From an uncultured Bacilli bacterium (GTDB taxonomy: Bacteria > Bacillota_I > Bacilli_A > RF39 > UBA660): a stretch of DNA of 22,828 nucleotides. The notes under the pieces were generated by a model. That model was not told the DNA's origin, made no database searches, and saw only the letters and a program-made list of their open reading frames with translations. Below, piece after piece: positions 13,883 to 21,162 of this stretch. The position numbers were made by a program, and so were the translations under genes. Where the stretch lies: contig CAJONL010000042.1 in assembly GCA_905235875.1 (NCBI GenBank), positions 1 through 22,828 on the forward strand. Reading direction: 5' to 3'. Every line of letters begins with the position of its first letter. Positions within the stretch are counted from its first letter, which is position 1.

Positions 13883-15631
13883 GTGAAAAAGTTTACTGCT
13901 AAGAGTTTAAAAGAAGAATATATTAGTTTTTTTGAAAAAAAAGGGCATAAAAGAATAGAAAGTGCTTCTTTGTTTCCGGAAAATGATTCGTCGGTTTTAT
14001 TTACAACTGCTGGTATGCAACCACTAGTGCCATATCTTTTAGGTGAATCTCATCCTGAAGGTAAAAGACTTGTAGACTCTCAGAAATGTGTTAGAACTAT
14101 AGATATAGATGATGTTGGTGACGCTTCACATTTAACTTTTTTTGAAATGCTTGGTAACTGGAGCCTTGGTGATTATTTTAAACATGATTCTATCGCTTAT
14201 AGTTATGAATTTTTAACTAAAAATTTAGAAATACCAGTTGATAAAATTGCTGTTACAGTGTTTGAAGGAGATAATGATGCACCGAAAGATGAGATAAGTG
14301 CAAAAAGATGGGAAGAGCTTGGAATAAAAAAGGAAAATATTTTCTATCTTTCTAAGGAACATAATTGGTGGTGGGCAGGAGATGAAGGACCTTGTGGACC
14401 AGATTCTGAAATATTTTATATATTTGATAAACCAAAATGTAGTCCTAATTGTAGTCCTGCATGTGATTGTGGAAGATATATGGAAATATGGAATAATGTC
14501 TTTATGGAGTTTAATAAAACTAAACAAGGGCTTAGTCCTTTAAAACAAAAAAATGTTGATACTGGTATGGGACTTGAAAGAATAGTTACCATATCACAAA
14601 ATAAAACTAGTGTTTATGATACAGATGTATTTTATAATTCTATGAAAAAAATTAATAGTCTTACTAGTGTGGATAATATTGTAAGTAAAAGAATAGTTTT
14701 GGATCATATAAGATCTTCAGCTATGATTATAAATGATGGTGGTACTCCTAGTAATGTAGATCAAGGGTATATTTTAAGAAGATTAATCAGAAGAAGCATT
14801 AGACATATGAGAATTCTTGATATTGATCATGAAAAGATTGAGGACATTACTAAGTCAGTAATTTTAGATTTAGAAAACCAAATTGGTAAAATAGATAGTG
14901 AAAGAATAGTAAATACTATAAATGAGGAAACTAAAAAATTTGTCAAAACTTTAGGAAAAGGACTAAAAAAATTAAAAGAATGTTTAGATTTTGATACTAA
15001 GATATTAAAAAAAGAAATAGTATTTAAGTTATATGATACTTTTGGTTTTCCACCAGAACTTACTAAAGAAATTGCTAAAGAACATGGACTTAAGATTGAT
15101 TATGATGGTTTCAAAGAATTATTTAAAAGGCATCAAGAAAAATCTAGAGCTGGTGCAATTGGCAAGTTTAAAGGTGGACTTAAGGCAACTGGAGAAAAAG
15201 AAACTAAATATCATACAGCGACCCATCTTTTAAATGCGGCTTTAAAACAAATACTTGGGCCTCATGTCCATCAAAAGGGTTCAAATATAAATGAAGAAAG
15301 ATTAAGATTTGACTTTTCTCATCCTTGTAAAGTAACAAAAGAAGAATTAGAAAAGGTTGAAGACTTAGTTAATGAAAAAATAAATGAAGATTTAAGTGTA
15401 GAATGCAAAGTAATGAGTAAACAAGATGCCATTAATAGTGGTGCTGAAGCTATGTTTATAGATAGATATGGTGATGAAGTAAAAGTATACTCTATTGGTG
15501 ATTTTTCAAAAGAAGTATGTGGTGGTCCACATGTAAATTCTACTAAGGAATTAGGACATTTTAAGATTAAAAAAGAAGAAGCATCTTCTGCTGGTGTAAG
15601 AAGAATTAAGGCAGTACTTGAGGATAAATAA
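13883..15631 (+). CDS. alaS: Alanine--tRNA ligase lacking the C-terminal C-Ala domain
   Basis: The 582-residue product charges tRNA(Ala). The catalytic domain spans about 1-250, with motif 2 region FFEMLGNWSLGDYFK, the GDEGPCGPDSEIFY signature (166-179) and motif 3 GMGLERI. A four-cysteine cluster (C186, C190, C194, C196) may bind zinc. A tRNA-binding helical region (about 250-430) and the editing domain follow, with its zinc motif HxxxH (H444, H448) and CxxxH (C546, H550) intact. The protein ends at GVRRIKAVLEDK, exactly where usual bacterial enzymes (about 870 residues) continue into the oligomerising C-Ala domain. A terminator follows at once, so the shortness is not a frameshift. The start is GTG 13883 with AGGTGA at 13871-13876; the ATG at 13881 is followed directly by TGA. 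The shape resembles the short AlaRS of some candidate-phyla bacteria. Confidence 0.88.
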   Translation: MKKFTAKSLKEEYISFFEKKGHKRIESASLFPENDSSVLFTTAGMQPLVPYLLGESHPEGKRLVDSQKCVRTIDIDDVGDASHLTFFEMLGNWSLGDYFKHDSIAYSYEFLTKNLEIPVDKIAVTVFEGDNDAPKDEISAKRWEELGIKKENIFYLSKEHNWWWAGDEGPCGPDSEIFYIFDKPKCSPNCSPACDCGRYMEIWNNVFMEFNKTKQGLSPLKQKNVDTGMGLERIVTISQNKTSVYDTDVFYNSMKKINSLTSVDNIVSKRIVLDHIRSSAMIINDGGTPSNVDQGYILRRLIRRSIRHMRILDIDHEKIEDITKSVILDLENQIGKIDSERIVNTINEETKKFVKTLGKGLKKLKECLDFDTKILKKEIVFKLYDTFGFPPELTKEIAKEHGLKIDYDGFKELFKRHQEKSRAGAIGKFKGGLKATGEKETKYHTATHLLNAALKQILGPHVHQKGSNINEERLRFDFSHPCKVTKEELEKVEDLVNEKINEDLSVECKVMSKQDAINSGAEAMFIDRYGDEVKVYSIGDFSKEVCGGPHVNSTKELGHFKIKKEEASSAGVRRIKAVLEDK

Positions 15632-15637
15632 TTTATT

Positions 15638-15660
15638 AGAAGGAGTTTTACTCCTTCTTT
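15638..15660 (+). terminator. Hairpin terminator after alaS
   Basis: AGAAGGAG (15638-15645) and CTCCTTCT (15651-15658) form an 8-bp stem with a 5-nt loop. The T-run is short. It begins 7 nt after the alaS stop. Confidence 0.65.
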
Positions 15661-15683
15661 ATGCTTAAACAATTAATTTTTGA

Positions 15684-15712
15684 TTGATATATTTATTATT
15701 TTTCTATATAAT
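15684..15712 (+). promoter_or_regulatory. Sigma-A-type promoter of the GH3/SDR unit
   Basis: TTGATA (15684-15689), 17-bp spacer, TATAAT (15707-15712). Close to consensus at both boxes. Confidence 0.8.
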
Positions 15713-15735
15713 AAAATAGAATTGTGGGTGAAGAT

Positions 15736-16797
15736 ATGAATGTTAGTTTTGAAGATTTAACACTAGAGGAGAAACTTGGTCAAAGATTTATTTTTGGTAC
15801 CAATACCTCGAATATTGATATGATAATAGAACTAATTAAGAATTATCATATTGGTGGAGTAATACTTTACAAAAAGAATTATGAAAATTATAGTGATATG
15901 ATTTCTGTTATAAAAAGAATAAAAGAAGCTAATAAGAATAATAAACTACCCTTATTCATTGCAATTGATCAAGAAGGTGGAAAAGTTAACAGGATGCCCA
16001 AGGAAATTCATAATTTAAAGAATATTTATGATGTCTCTAAAAGTAATTTGTTATATACAAATGATTATGCTAAAATTTTAGGACAATTATTATCGTCACT
16101 CGGAATAAATATGAATTTTGCTCCTGTTCTAGATATATATAATAATTCTGATTCACTAGCACTCTATAAAAGATGCTTTTATGGTAATAGTGATAGTGTT
16201 ATAAAACTTGGTGAGCGTTATTTAAAAGAAATGGAAAACTATAATGTCTTATCTGTTATAAAACATTATCCTGGTCATGGGGCTTCTCGTTTTGATTCTC
16301 ATAGATTACTACCTGTAGTTAAAAATTATAAGAAGGTACTTAATATTCATATGAAGCCTTTTGATAGCCTAATGAATAAATCTGATGGATTAATGCTTGG
16401 ACATATAGTAGTAAAAAAATTAACTCATAGTCTTCCAACTTCAATATCTGATAAATTTATAAAAAAATATATAAGAGAAAAAAATAATTATAATGGTTTA
16501 GTTATAACTGATGAAATAAATATGCTTAAAAGATATCCGATATACAATTTAATATATAAGAGAAAAGCATTAAAAAGTTCAAGTGATATAATACTTGTAA
16601 AAATTAATAAATTAGAACAAGGGATAAATTTTATAAGAAAATATAAAAAAATATATGATATTGACAAACTTAATCAAAGTGTATATCGTATAATTGATAT
16701 TAAGAAGAAATATCACATAAGTGATGACACTAAAAATATTGGTATTGATATAGAAAAAATAAATAATTTAATAGATAATTTAAATAATAATATATAA
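15736..16797 (+). CDS. Glycoside hydrolase family 3, beta-N-acetylhexosaminidase (NagZ-like)
   Basis: The 353-residue protein is a single (beta/alpha)8 GH3 domain. Visible landmarks are IDQEGGKVNRM (77-87), the FAPVLDIY strand (128-135), RCF (146-148, usually RSF), and KHYPGHG (176-182) with the catalytic Asp-His dyad in RFDSH (Asp187, His189). The nucleophile is Asp259 in VITDEINM. The KH(F/Y)PGHG-x4-DSH loop is specific to NagZ-type N-acetylglucosaminidases, which trim muropeptides in cell-wall recycling. There is no signal peptide, so it should act in the cytosol, unlike secreted B. subtilis NagZ. The start is ATG 15736, 5 nt after GGGTGA; the GTG 12 bp upstream overlaps the ribosome site. 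Downstream, an SDR gene starts 12 nt later on the same transcript. Confidence 0.85.
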   Translation: MNVSFEDLTLEEKLGQRFIFGTNTSNIDMIIELIKNYHIGGVILYKKNYENYSDMISVIKRIKEANKNNKLPLFIAIDQEGGKVNRMPKEIHNLKNIYDVSKSNLLYTNDYAKILGQLLSSLGINMNFAPVLDIYNNSDSLALYKRCFYGNSDSVIKLGERYLKEMENYNVLSVIKHYPGHGASRFDSHRLLPVVKNYKKVLNIHMKPFDSLMNKSDGLMLGHIVVKKLTHSLPTSISDKFIKKYIREKNNYNGLVITDEINMLKRYPIYNLIYKRKALKSSSDIILVKINKLEQGINFIRKYKKIYDIDKLNQSVYRIIDIKKKYHISDDTKNIGIDIEKINNLIDNLNNNI

Positions 16798-16809
16798 AGG
16801 AGAGATAAT

Positions 16810-17568
16810 ATGTTTAATTTAAAAGAAAAAGTAATAGTTGTTTCAGGTGCATCATCTGGACTTGGTAAAGGTATGGCTAAGGCATTTGCTAAAAATGGTG
16901 CAAATCTTGTACTTCTTGCCAGAAGAATAGAAAGACTAGAAGAATTAAAATTAGAATTAGAAAAAGAAAATGTAAAGGTTTTACCAATAAAGTGTGATGT
17001 TACTAGTTCTTCTGATATAGAAAATGCTAAAGATATGACATTAAAGGAATTTGGTAGAGTAGATGTATTAATAAATTGTGCTGGTGCATCACGTGATAAA
17101 GGTGTTTTAGATATGCAAGATGATGAATGGAATTTTACTATAGATACAGATTTATCTTCAGTATTTAAAATGACAAGAGCATTTGCTAGCATTATGAAAG
17201 AAAATAATTATGGAAGAGTAATAAATATAGCTTCAATGTATGGATTAGTAGGTAATACTAAAATTCCTACTATTGCATATCATTCTTCAAAAGGTGGAGT
17301 TGTAAACTTTACTAGAGCTGCAGCAGCAGAACTTGCACCATATAATATTACAGTTAATGCAATTTGTCCTGGATACTTTTATACAGAACTTACTACAGCA
17401 GTACTTGATACAGAAAGATTTCAAGAATTTGCTAAAACACATGTACCAATGAAAAGGTATGGAAAAGAAGGAGAACTAAATGGTGCTGCAATTTTTTTAG
17501 CATCAGATGAAGCAAGCTATGTAACAGGTGCTATTCTTCCTGTAGATGGTGGTTATACTGCAGTGTAA
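16810..17568 (+). CDS. SDR family NAD(P)-dependent oxidoreductase (FabG or gluconate 5-dehydrogenase type)
   Basis: The product has 252 residues, a classical short-chain dehydrogenase. The cofactor motif is SGASSGLGKG (12-21) with Arg38-Arg39 after strand two, suggesting NADP(H). The catalytic residues are Ser142, Tyr157 and Lys161 (YHSSK). The C-terminus DGGYTAV and the stretch NIASMYGLVG resemble gluconate 5-dehydrogenase-like SDRs at least as much as FabG. The position normally held by the structural Asn of the active-site tetrad (usual N-L/V-x-G/S-V-F) is Asp114, in DTDLSSVF, and NNAG is NCAG. Activity is likely but the proton relay may differ. AAAGGAG precedes the ATG; it is the second gene of the GH3 unit. 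The substrate is not determined. Confidence 0.83.
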   Translation: MFNLKEKVIVVSGASSGLGKGMAKAFAKNGANLVLLARRIERLEELKLELEKENVKVLPIKCDVTSSSDIENAKDMTLKEFGRVDVLINCAGASRDKGVLDMQDDEWNFTIDTDLSSVFKMTRAFASIMKENNYGRVINIASMYGLVGNTKIPTIAYHSSKGGVVNFTRAAAAELAPYNITVNAICPGYFYTELTTAVLDTERFQEFAKTHVPMKRYGKEGELNGAAIFLASDEASYVTGAILPVDGGYTAV

Positions 17569-17572
17569 ACTT

Positions 17573-17601
17573 TTGACAAATATTATTTTTTGTGATATTA
17601 T
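17573..17601 (+). promoter_or_regulatory. Near-consensus promoter of the gene at 17632
   Basis: TTGACA (17573-17578, perfect), 17-bp spacer, TATTAT (17596-17601), with TG at 17593-17594 as an extended -10. It is the only perfect -35 in the window. ATACAC (17600-17605) and GTGTAT (17619-17624) could pair in the short leader, around the GGGG of the ribosome site. Confidence 0.8.
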
Positions 17602-17631
17602 ACACTCTGATTTAGTGGGGTGTATTTTATT

Positions 17632-18354
17632 ATGAACAAAGGATATAGTTTTAAAGATGGAAAAGTAATAGTATATGATGAATGTATGAATAAAAAAGAG
17701 GTAAGTAATAGAGATAATATTGGAGATGTTTTAGCTCATGAAAACTATATGGAACTCATGGGAAATAAAATGAAAGATTTAATAGTTTATAAAAATAATA
17801 TAATAAATTTAGATAAAGAATCTAAACGATATGTCTTTTTAAATAAATATAGTGCAATTGGAACATCTTTAATTTTAGGAATAAATTTACCTAGTTTTAT
17901 TAATACTAGTCATTATACTGAACTTGGAGAAGGAGCATTTGTATTTTTAGTATCACTTATTGTTACTTTACCTGTATCAAGTTTAGTTTCTAAAAAAATC
18001 TATTCAAGCAAAAAAGAAAGAAAAAAAATTTATCGTGGATATGTTTTAGCACTTAATTTTTTAAAAGAAGAGTTAGAACAAGAAAAGGATAAACTTGCAG
18101 TTTTATATAGTGATAAGACTAATAGTAAAAAAGTACGTGAAGATGTTAAATATTCTGTAAGTACAATTTGTTCACAAAGCAAATTAGATAAGTTAGTAGA
18201 TTTATATTTAGATTTAGGATATAGTGAAAAAGAATTATATAAAAGCTATAAAAAAGATACTTTAGTTTCTTCTCTTGGAAATACTTATAGCGGTGAGGAA
18301 ATTCAACTTGTAAGAGAATATTTTAGTAATAAAGAAAAAAAATATCAAAAATAG
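17632..18354 (+). CDS. Hypothetical protein with two membrane segments and a coiled-coil-like tail
   Basis: The product has 240 residues and I do not recognise it. Residues 1-70 are polar. Two hydrophobic segments follow at about 73-93 and 101-121, separated by a short polar loop (NTSHYTELGE). Then comes a basic patch (KKIYSSKKERKK) that should face the cytosol, and a charged helical tail to the end. Both ends would therefore be cytosolic. I start at ATG 17632 with GGGGTG at 17617-17622; the GTG at 17620 overlaps that site. It is a single-gene unit, with a near-consensus promoter in front and a 13-bp terminator stem over its stop. It may be abundantly expressed. Confidence 0.6.
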   Translation: MNKGYSFKDGKVIVYDECMNKKEVSNRDNIGDVLAHENYMELMGNKMKDLIVYKNNIINLDKESKRYVFLNKYSAIGTSLILGINLPSFINTSHYTELGEGAFVFLVSLIVTLPVSSLVSKKIYSSKKERKKIYRGYVLALNFLKEELEQEKDKLAVLYSDKTNSKKVREDVKYSVSTICSQSKLDKLVDLYLDLGYSEKELYKSYKKDTLVSSLGNTYSGEEIQLVREYFSNKEKKYQK

Positions 18355-18369
18355 TATTGATATTTTTTT
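18336..18369 (+). terminator. Intrinsic terminator over the stop of the gene at 17632
   Basis: A perfect 13-bp stem (18336-18348 with 18357-18369) with an 8-nt loop that contains the TAG stop, ending in seven T residues. Confidence 0.75.
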
Positions 18370-18485
18370 ATATTAAAAAATAATTATTATCCTCTTTACG
18401 TAAAAATATTTTGTTAATTGCAATTTTTCTATTTTAATTTACTTTTAAAAAAAAATATGTTAAATTTATAATTAGGAGGAATAAT

Positions 18486-19139
18486 ATGTTACAGGAAGAT
18501 GATAGATTAAGTTTTGGACATAAAAATTTACTGTCACTACTTGCGGTTTTTATATTATTAATAACTATAATTGGAGTATCTGTTGCGGCATATACTTGGA
18601 ATTATACTAGTACACATGCTAATACAATAGGAACTGGTAATATTTCAATGTCACTTTTAGAGTCTGATGATGAAATTAAACTTAAATCACTACTTCCAAT
18701 GGATGATAGTGAGGGAGTATCAATGAATAAAAAATATAGTTATGATTTTGCAGTGACTACTAATGCAACAGGGGCACCAGGTAATATTAATTATAAAATT
18801 ATTTTGAAAAAAGATGCTCCTAGAGTTGGCTATTCTTCATTTGATGATAGTAATATAAAAATATATATAACTCAGTTTGACCAGGGTGGTGAAACTGAAG
18901 TAGTACCACCGACTTTAGTAAGTGATATTTTACTTGGAAAAGACAAAGCAGAGTTAAAGTTTAAAGATGATCAAAAAAGTTTTTTAATTCATTCTCATAC
19001 TTCAAATAAAGATACTAAAACTACTAAATATAGACTTAGGATGTGGATTGATAAAAATAATTTTAATTCTAATTTAGATCAAAATACTAAGTATGATTAT
19101 AAATTGAAACTAGATGTTACAGGAGATTTAATTCAATAG
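18486..19139 (+). CDS. TasA/camelysin-like exported protein with SipW-type signal
   Basis: The product has 217 residues. A polar start and basic residue precede a hydrophobic segment at about 14-34 ending VSVAAYTW. Then comes a stretch typical of TasA/camelysin proteins after the SipW cleavage site (aromatic residues, T-S-x-x-x-N-T-I-G-T-G-N-I-S-M). The mature part is beta-rich with repeated Lys/Asp/Thr and no cysteine. TasA forms amyloid-like biofilm fibres in B. subtilis and camelysin is a casein-cleaving surface protein; both are processed by the signal peptidase SipW, whose gene is not in view. An AGGAGGA site precedes the ATG by 5 nt. The next gene, of the same type, follows after 13 nt. 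I judge the signal pattern good and the exact role open. Confidence 0.65.
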   Translation: MLQEDDRLSFGHKNLLSLLAVFILLITIIGVSVAAYTWNYTSTHANTIGTGNISMSLLESDDEIKLKSLLPMDDSEGVSMNKKYSYDFAVTTNATGAPGNINYKIILKKDAPRVGYSSFDDSNIKIYITQFDQGGETEVVPPTLVSDILLGKDKAELKFKDDQKSFLIHSHTSNKDTKTTKYRLRMWIDKNNFNSNLDQNTKYDYKLKLDVTGDLIQ

Positions 19140-19152
19140 GAAGGGATATAAT

Positions 19153-19872
19153 ATGAATCATAAGAAATTATTAATAATATCGGTTTTTGCTATAATACTT
19201 TTAGTTGTAATAATAATTATAATGTCTTATCAAACTCTTACTGCTAGTTTGTCTGATAATAGTAGTGGTGAAATAAATACAGGAACTGTTTCACTTAAGT
19301 GTAATGAAAAAACATTTAATTTAAAAGATGCTGAGCCAGTTTCTGATGCTAAGGGAATAGCAAGCAATGATAATGTAGCAAGCTGTGAACTTGTATCAAC
19401 TATGGAAGGTGAAATGACTGTTGGCTACGATATAGCATTAACTGAGGTAGATGAAATAACTCCTAATGATAATTTAACTAGTAAAGATGTCAAAATCAAT
19501 GTTTATAAGAGTATAGATAATGGTAAAACTCTTTATCTAGCAGGTACTACATCAACTAAAGGAATATTTATAAATGACTTATTGAATAAAAAAGGAAAAT
19601 ATGATAAAAGTATTCTTGGATATAATTTAGATTCAGCTACTATAAGTGGAAATCATAAAGTGAATTATTACATAAAGGCTTGGGTAACTAGTGATAAAAG
19701 CTCTATTAAAACTAAAAAAGAAAAAGAAGTATGTTCAAATAGTAAATATAAAACAGAAACAGAATGTAAAAAGAATGGTGAAGTATGGGGAAATAAAACA
19801 ACAACCTCTACACCAGGCGGAACATTTTCATTTAAGTTAAAAGTTGGAGCAACACAAGTATTAGGTAATTAG
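19153..19872 (+). CDS. TasA/camelysin-like exported protein, cysteine-containing paralog
   Basis: The product has 239 residues. MNHKK and a long hydrophobic segment (about 6-26) lead into QTLTASLSDNSSGEINTGTVSLKC, the same arrangement of small residues, Asn, Gly and Thr followed by a beta strand that the upstream paralog has. The mature domain carries Cys50 and Cys78, able to form a disulfide. Near the end is a compact insert with C194 and C205 (VCSNSKYKTETECKKNGEVW), then a Thr/Ser/Pro-rich strip and a final strand. The insert is of the C-x10-C-x6-W kind seen in some surface proteins. AGGAAGGGA lies before the ATG. It is co-transcribed with the paralog and ended by a strong terminator. The two proteins may be co-secreted and co-polymerise, as inferred from the pairing. 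Confidence 0.6.
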   Translation: MNHKKLLIISVFAIILLVVIIIIMSYQTLTASLSDNSSGEINTGTVSLKCNEKTFNLKDAEPVSDAKGIASNDNVASCELVSTMEGEMTVGYDIALTEVDEITPNDNLTSKDVKINVYKSIDNGKTLYLAGTTSTKGIFINDLLNKKGKYDKSILGYNLDSATISGNHKVNYYIKAWVTSDKSSIKTKKEKEVCSNSKYKTETECKKNGEVWGNKTTTSTPGGTFSFKLKVGATQVLGN

Positions 19873-19877
19873 ATTAT

Positions 19878-19900
19878 AAGAGGTAATACCTCTTTTTTTT
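19878..19900 (+). terminator. Intrinsic terminator after the TasA-like pair
   Basis: AAGAGGT (19878-19884) and ACCTCTT (19888-19894), 3-nt loop, then six more T residues. It sits between convergent genes. The minus strand has its own weak hairpin (AGAAT/ATTCT, 19912-19923) followed by a T-run. Confidence 0.85.
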
Positions 19901-19916
19901 ATTAAAAAAAGAAGAA

Positions 19917-20291
19917 TTATTCTCCTTTAATTTCTTTTAGTACTTCTTCAAAATCTTTTTCTCCATCTTTTTTATTATTAAAGACAGGAATTATATGTAA
20001 GTGAAAGTGTTTTACTTCTTGGATTGAACCATTGTTTTGTACTAATCTAATACCGTTTGGCTTTAAATTATTTTTTATTTTTTCATAAACTTTTTTTCCT
20101 GTTTCATTAATGTTATTTAAAACTTCAACTGGTATTTCTTCATAGTCCTTATAATGTTTTTTTGGTATTACTAAAGTATGACCAAAACTTTCAGGTTCAA
20201 TACTTAAAAAAGCTAAAGTATTATCATCTTCATATACTTTATAAGAAGAAAATTCTCCACTTATTATTTTGCAAAATACACAATCGTTCAT
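19917..20291 (-). CDS. HIT family hydrolase (Hint-type)
   Basis: The 124-residue protein belongs to the histidine triad superfamily. The triad is HFHLHII (His95, His97, His99), with CVFC (Cys4 and Cys7) at the N-terminus and a His at 46, the likely zinc set of Hint-type members. The GHTLVIPKKHY strand is typical. It hydrolyses nucleoside phosphoramidates or adenylated substrates in the cytosol; the exact substrate is unknown. The start is ATG at 20291 on the minus strand, 5 nt downstream of GAGGTGAT; the three-codon extension to 20300 would overlap the ribosome site. It is convergent with the TasA-like pair and divergent from sufC. Confidence 0.88.
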   Translation of the reverse strand: MNDCVFCKIISGEFSSYKVYEDDNTLAFLSIEPESFGHTLVIPKKHYKDYEEIPVEVLNNINETGKKVYEKIKNNLKPNGIRLVQNNGSIQEVKHFHLHIIPVFNNKKDGEKDFEEVLKEIKGE

Positions 20292-20310
20292 TATTATCAC
20301 CTCTATAAAA

Positions 20311-20316
20311 ATTATA
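20311..20316 (-). promoter_or_regulatory. -10 box of the HIT gene
   Basis: TATAAT on the minus strand (20316-20311). A weak TTAATA lies at 20338-20333. The -10 ends 7 nt before GAGGTGA, so the transcript should begin at the ribosome site. Confidence 0.55.
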
Positions 20317-20346
20317 TAATATAAAAATAAAATATTAAAGCTTTTT

Positions 20347-20375
20347 TTGTATATTTTAATGTTTAATGCTATAAT
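20347..20375 (+). promoter_or_regulatory. Promoter of the suf cluster
   Basis: TTGTAT (20347-20352), 17-bp spacer, TATAAT (20370-20375) with TG at 20367-20368. GGTGAT begins 6 nt later. I see no IscR or SufR-like site, though such boxes are hard to see by eye. Confidence 0.75.
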
Positions 20376-20391
20376 ATGGTTGGTGATTTTT

Positions 20392-21162
20392 ATGAATATT
20401 GAAATTAAAGATTTAACAGTTAATGCAAGTGATAAAACTGTACTAAATAAACTTAATTTAAATATAGAAAAAGGAAAGATCCATGTGTTAATGGGTCCTA
20501 ATGGGGCAGGTAAGTCTACATTATCTAAAGTTATAATGGCTGATCCATCTTATAAAGTTATAAGTGGAGACATAATTTCTGATGGTAAAAGTATTACTAA
20601 ATTAAGTACAGATGAGCGTGCTAGGCTTGGAATATTTTTATCATTTCAAAATCCTATTTCTATCGAGGGAGTTACTAATAGTGAATTTTTAAAAATGGCA
20701 ATTAATTCTCAAAGAAGTAATCCTATTGGATTGTATGACTTTATAAATGAACTAAATAAAAACTATGATGATTTAGGTCTTTCTCGTGATATGATGCATC
20801 GTGGTATTAATGAAAATTTTTCAGGTGGAGAAAGAAAGAAAAATGAAATTATTGGACTAAAAACTTTAAAGCCTAAATTTATAATTTTGGACGAGATAGA
20901 TTCAGGTCTTGATGTAGATAGCTTGAAGATAGTTTGTGATAATATTAATAACTATGTAAAAGAATATAATCCTTCAGTACTTCTGATTACACATAGTAAA
21001 AAGATTTTTGATTATATAAAACCAGATTATGTTCATGTATTAATAAATGGTTCCATAGTTGATACAGGCTTTTTTGATCTTGCAATGGATATAGATAAAA
21101 ATGGATATAATAAGTACATAAATGGTTCAAATAATATAAAAGAGGATATTAACAATGAATAA
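20392..21162 (+). CDS. sufC: Fe-S cluster assembly ATPase SufC
   Basis: The 256-residue ABC-type ATPase of the SUF machinery works with SufB and SufD in Fe-S cluster building in the cytosol. It has Walker A GPNGAGKST (35-43), Q-loop Gln86 in LSFQNP, signature FSGGERKK (143-150), Walker B FIILDE (163-168) and the SufC-typical DSGLDVDSLK. The switch His is 201. Length is standard for SufC (about 250). The start is ATG 20392 with GGTGAT 4 nt away, and the longer frame from 20347 overlaps the promoter. Its end overlaps the next gene by 8 nt. Motifs are intact, so it is expected to be active. Confidence 0.95.
   Translation: MNIEIKDLTVNASDKTVLNKLNLNIEKGKIHVLMGPNGAGKSTLSKVIMADPSYKVISGDIISDGKSITKLSTDERARLGIFLSFQNPISIEGVTNSEFLKMAINSQRSNPIGLYDFINELNKNYDDLGLSRDMMHRGINENFSGGERKKNEIIGLKTLKPKFIILDEIDSGLDVDSLKIVCDNINNYVKEYNPSVLLITHSKKIFDYIKPDYVHVLINGSIVDTGFFDLAMDIDKNGYNKYINGSNNIKEDINNE

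Noticed and set aside
15632..15735. Frameshifted C-Ala domain downstream of alaS
   Set aside because: No frame after 15631 shows C-Ala-like sequence; a hairpin and a near-consensus promoter occupy the gap.
16713..17192. 159-codon open frame on the minus strand
   Set aside because: It is antisense to the end of the GH3 gene and the start of the SDR gene. The plus-strand genes have clear motifs and ribosome sites, the minus frame has none.
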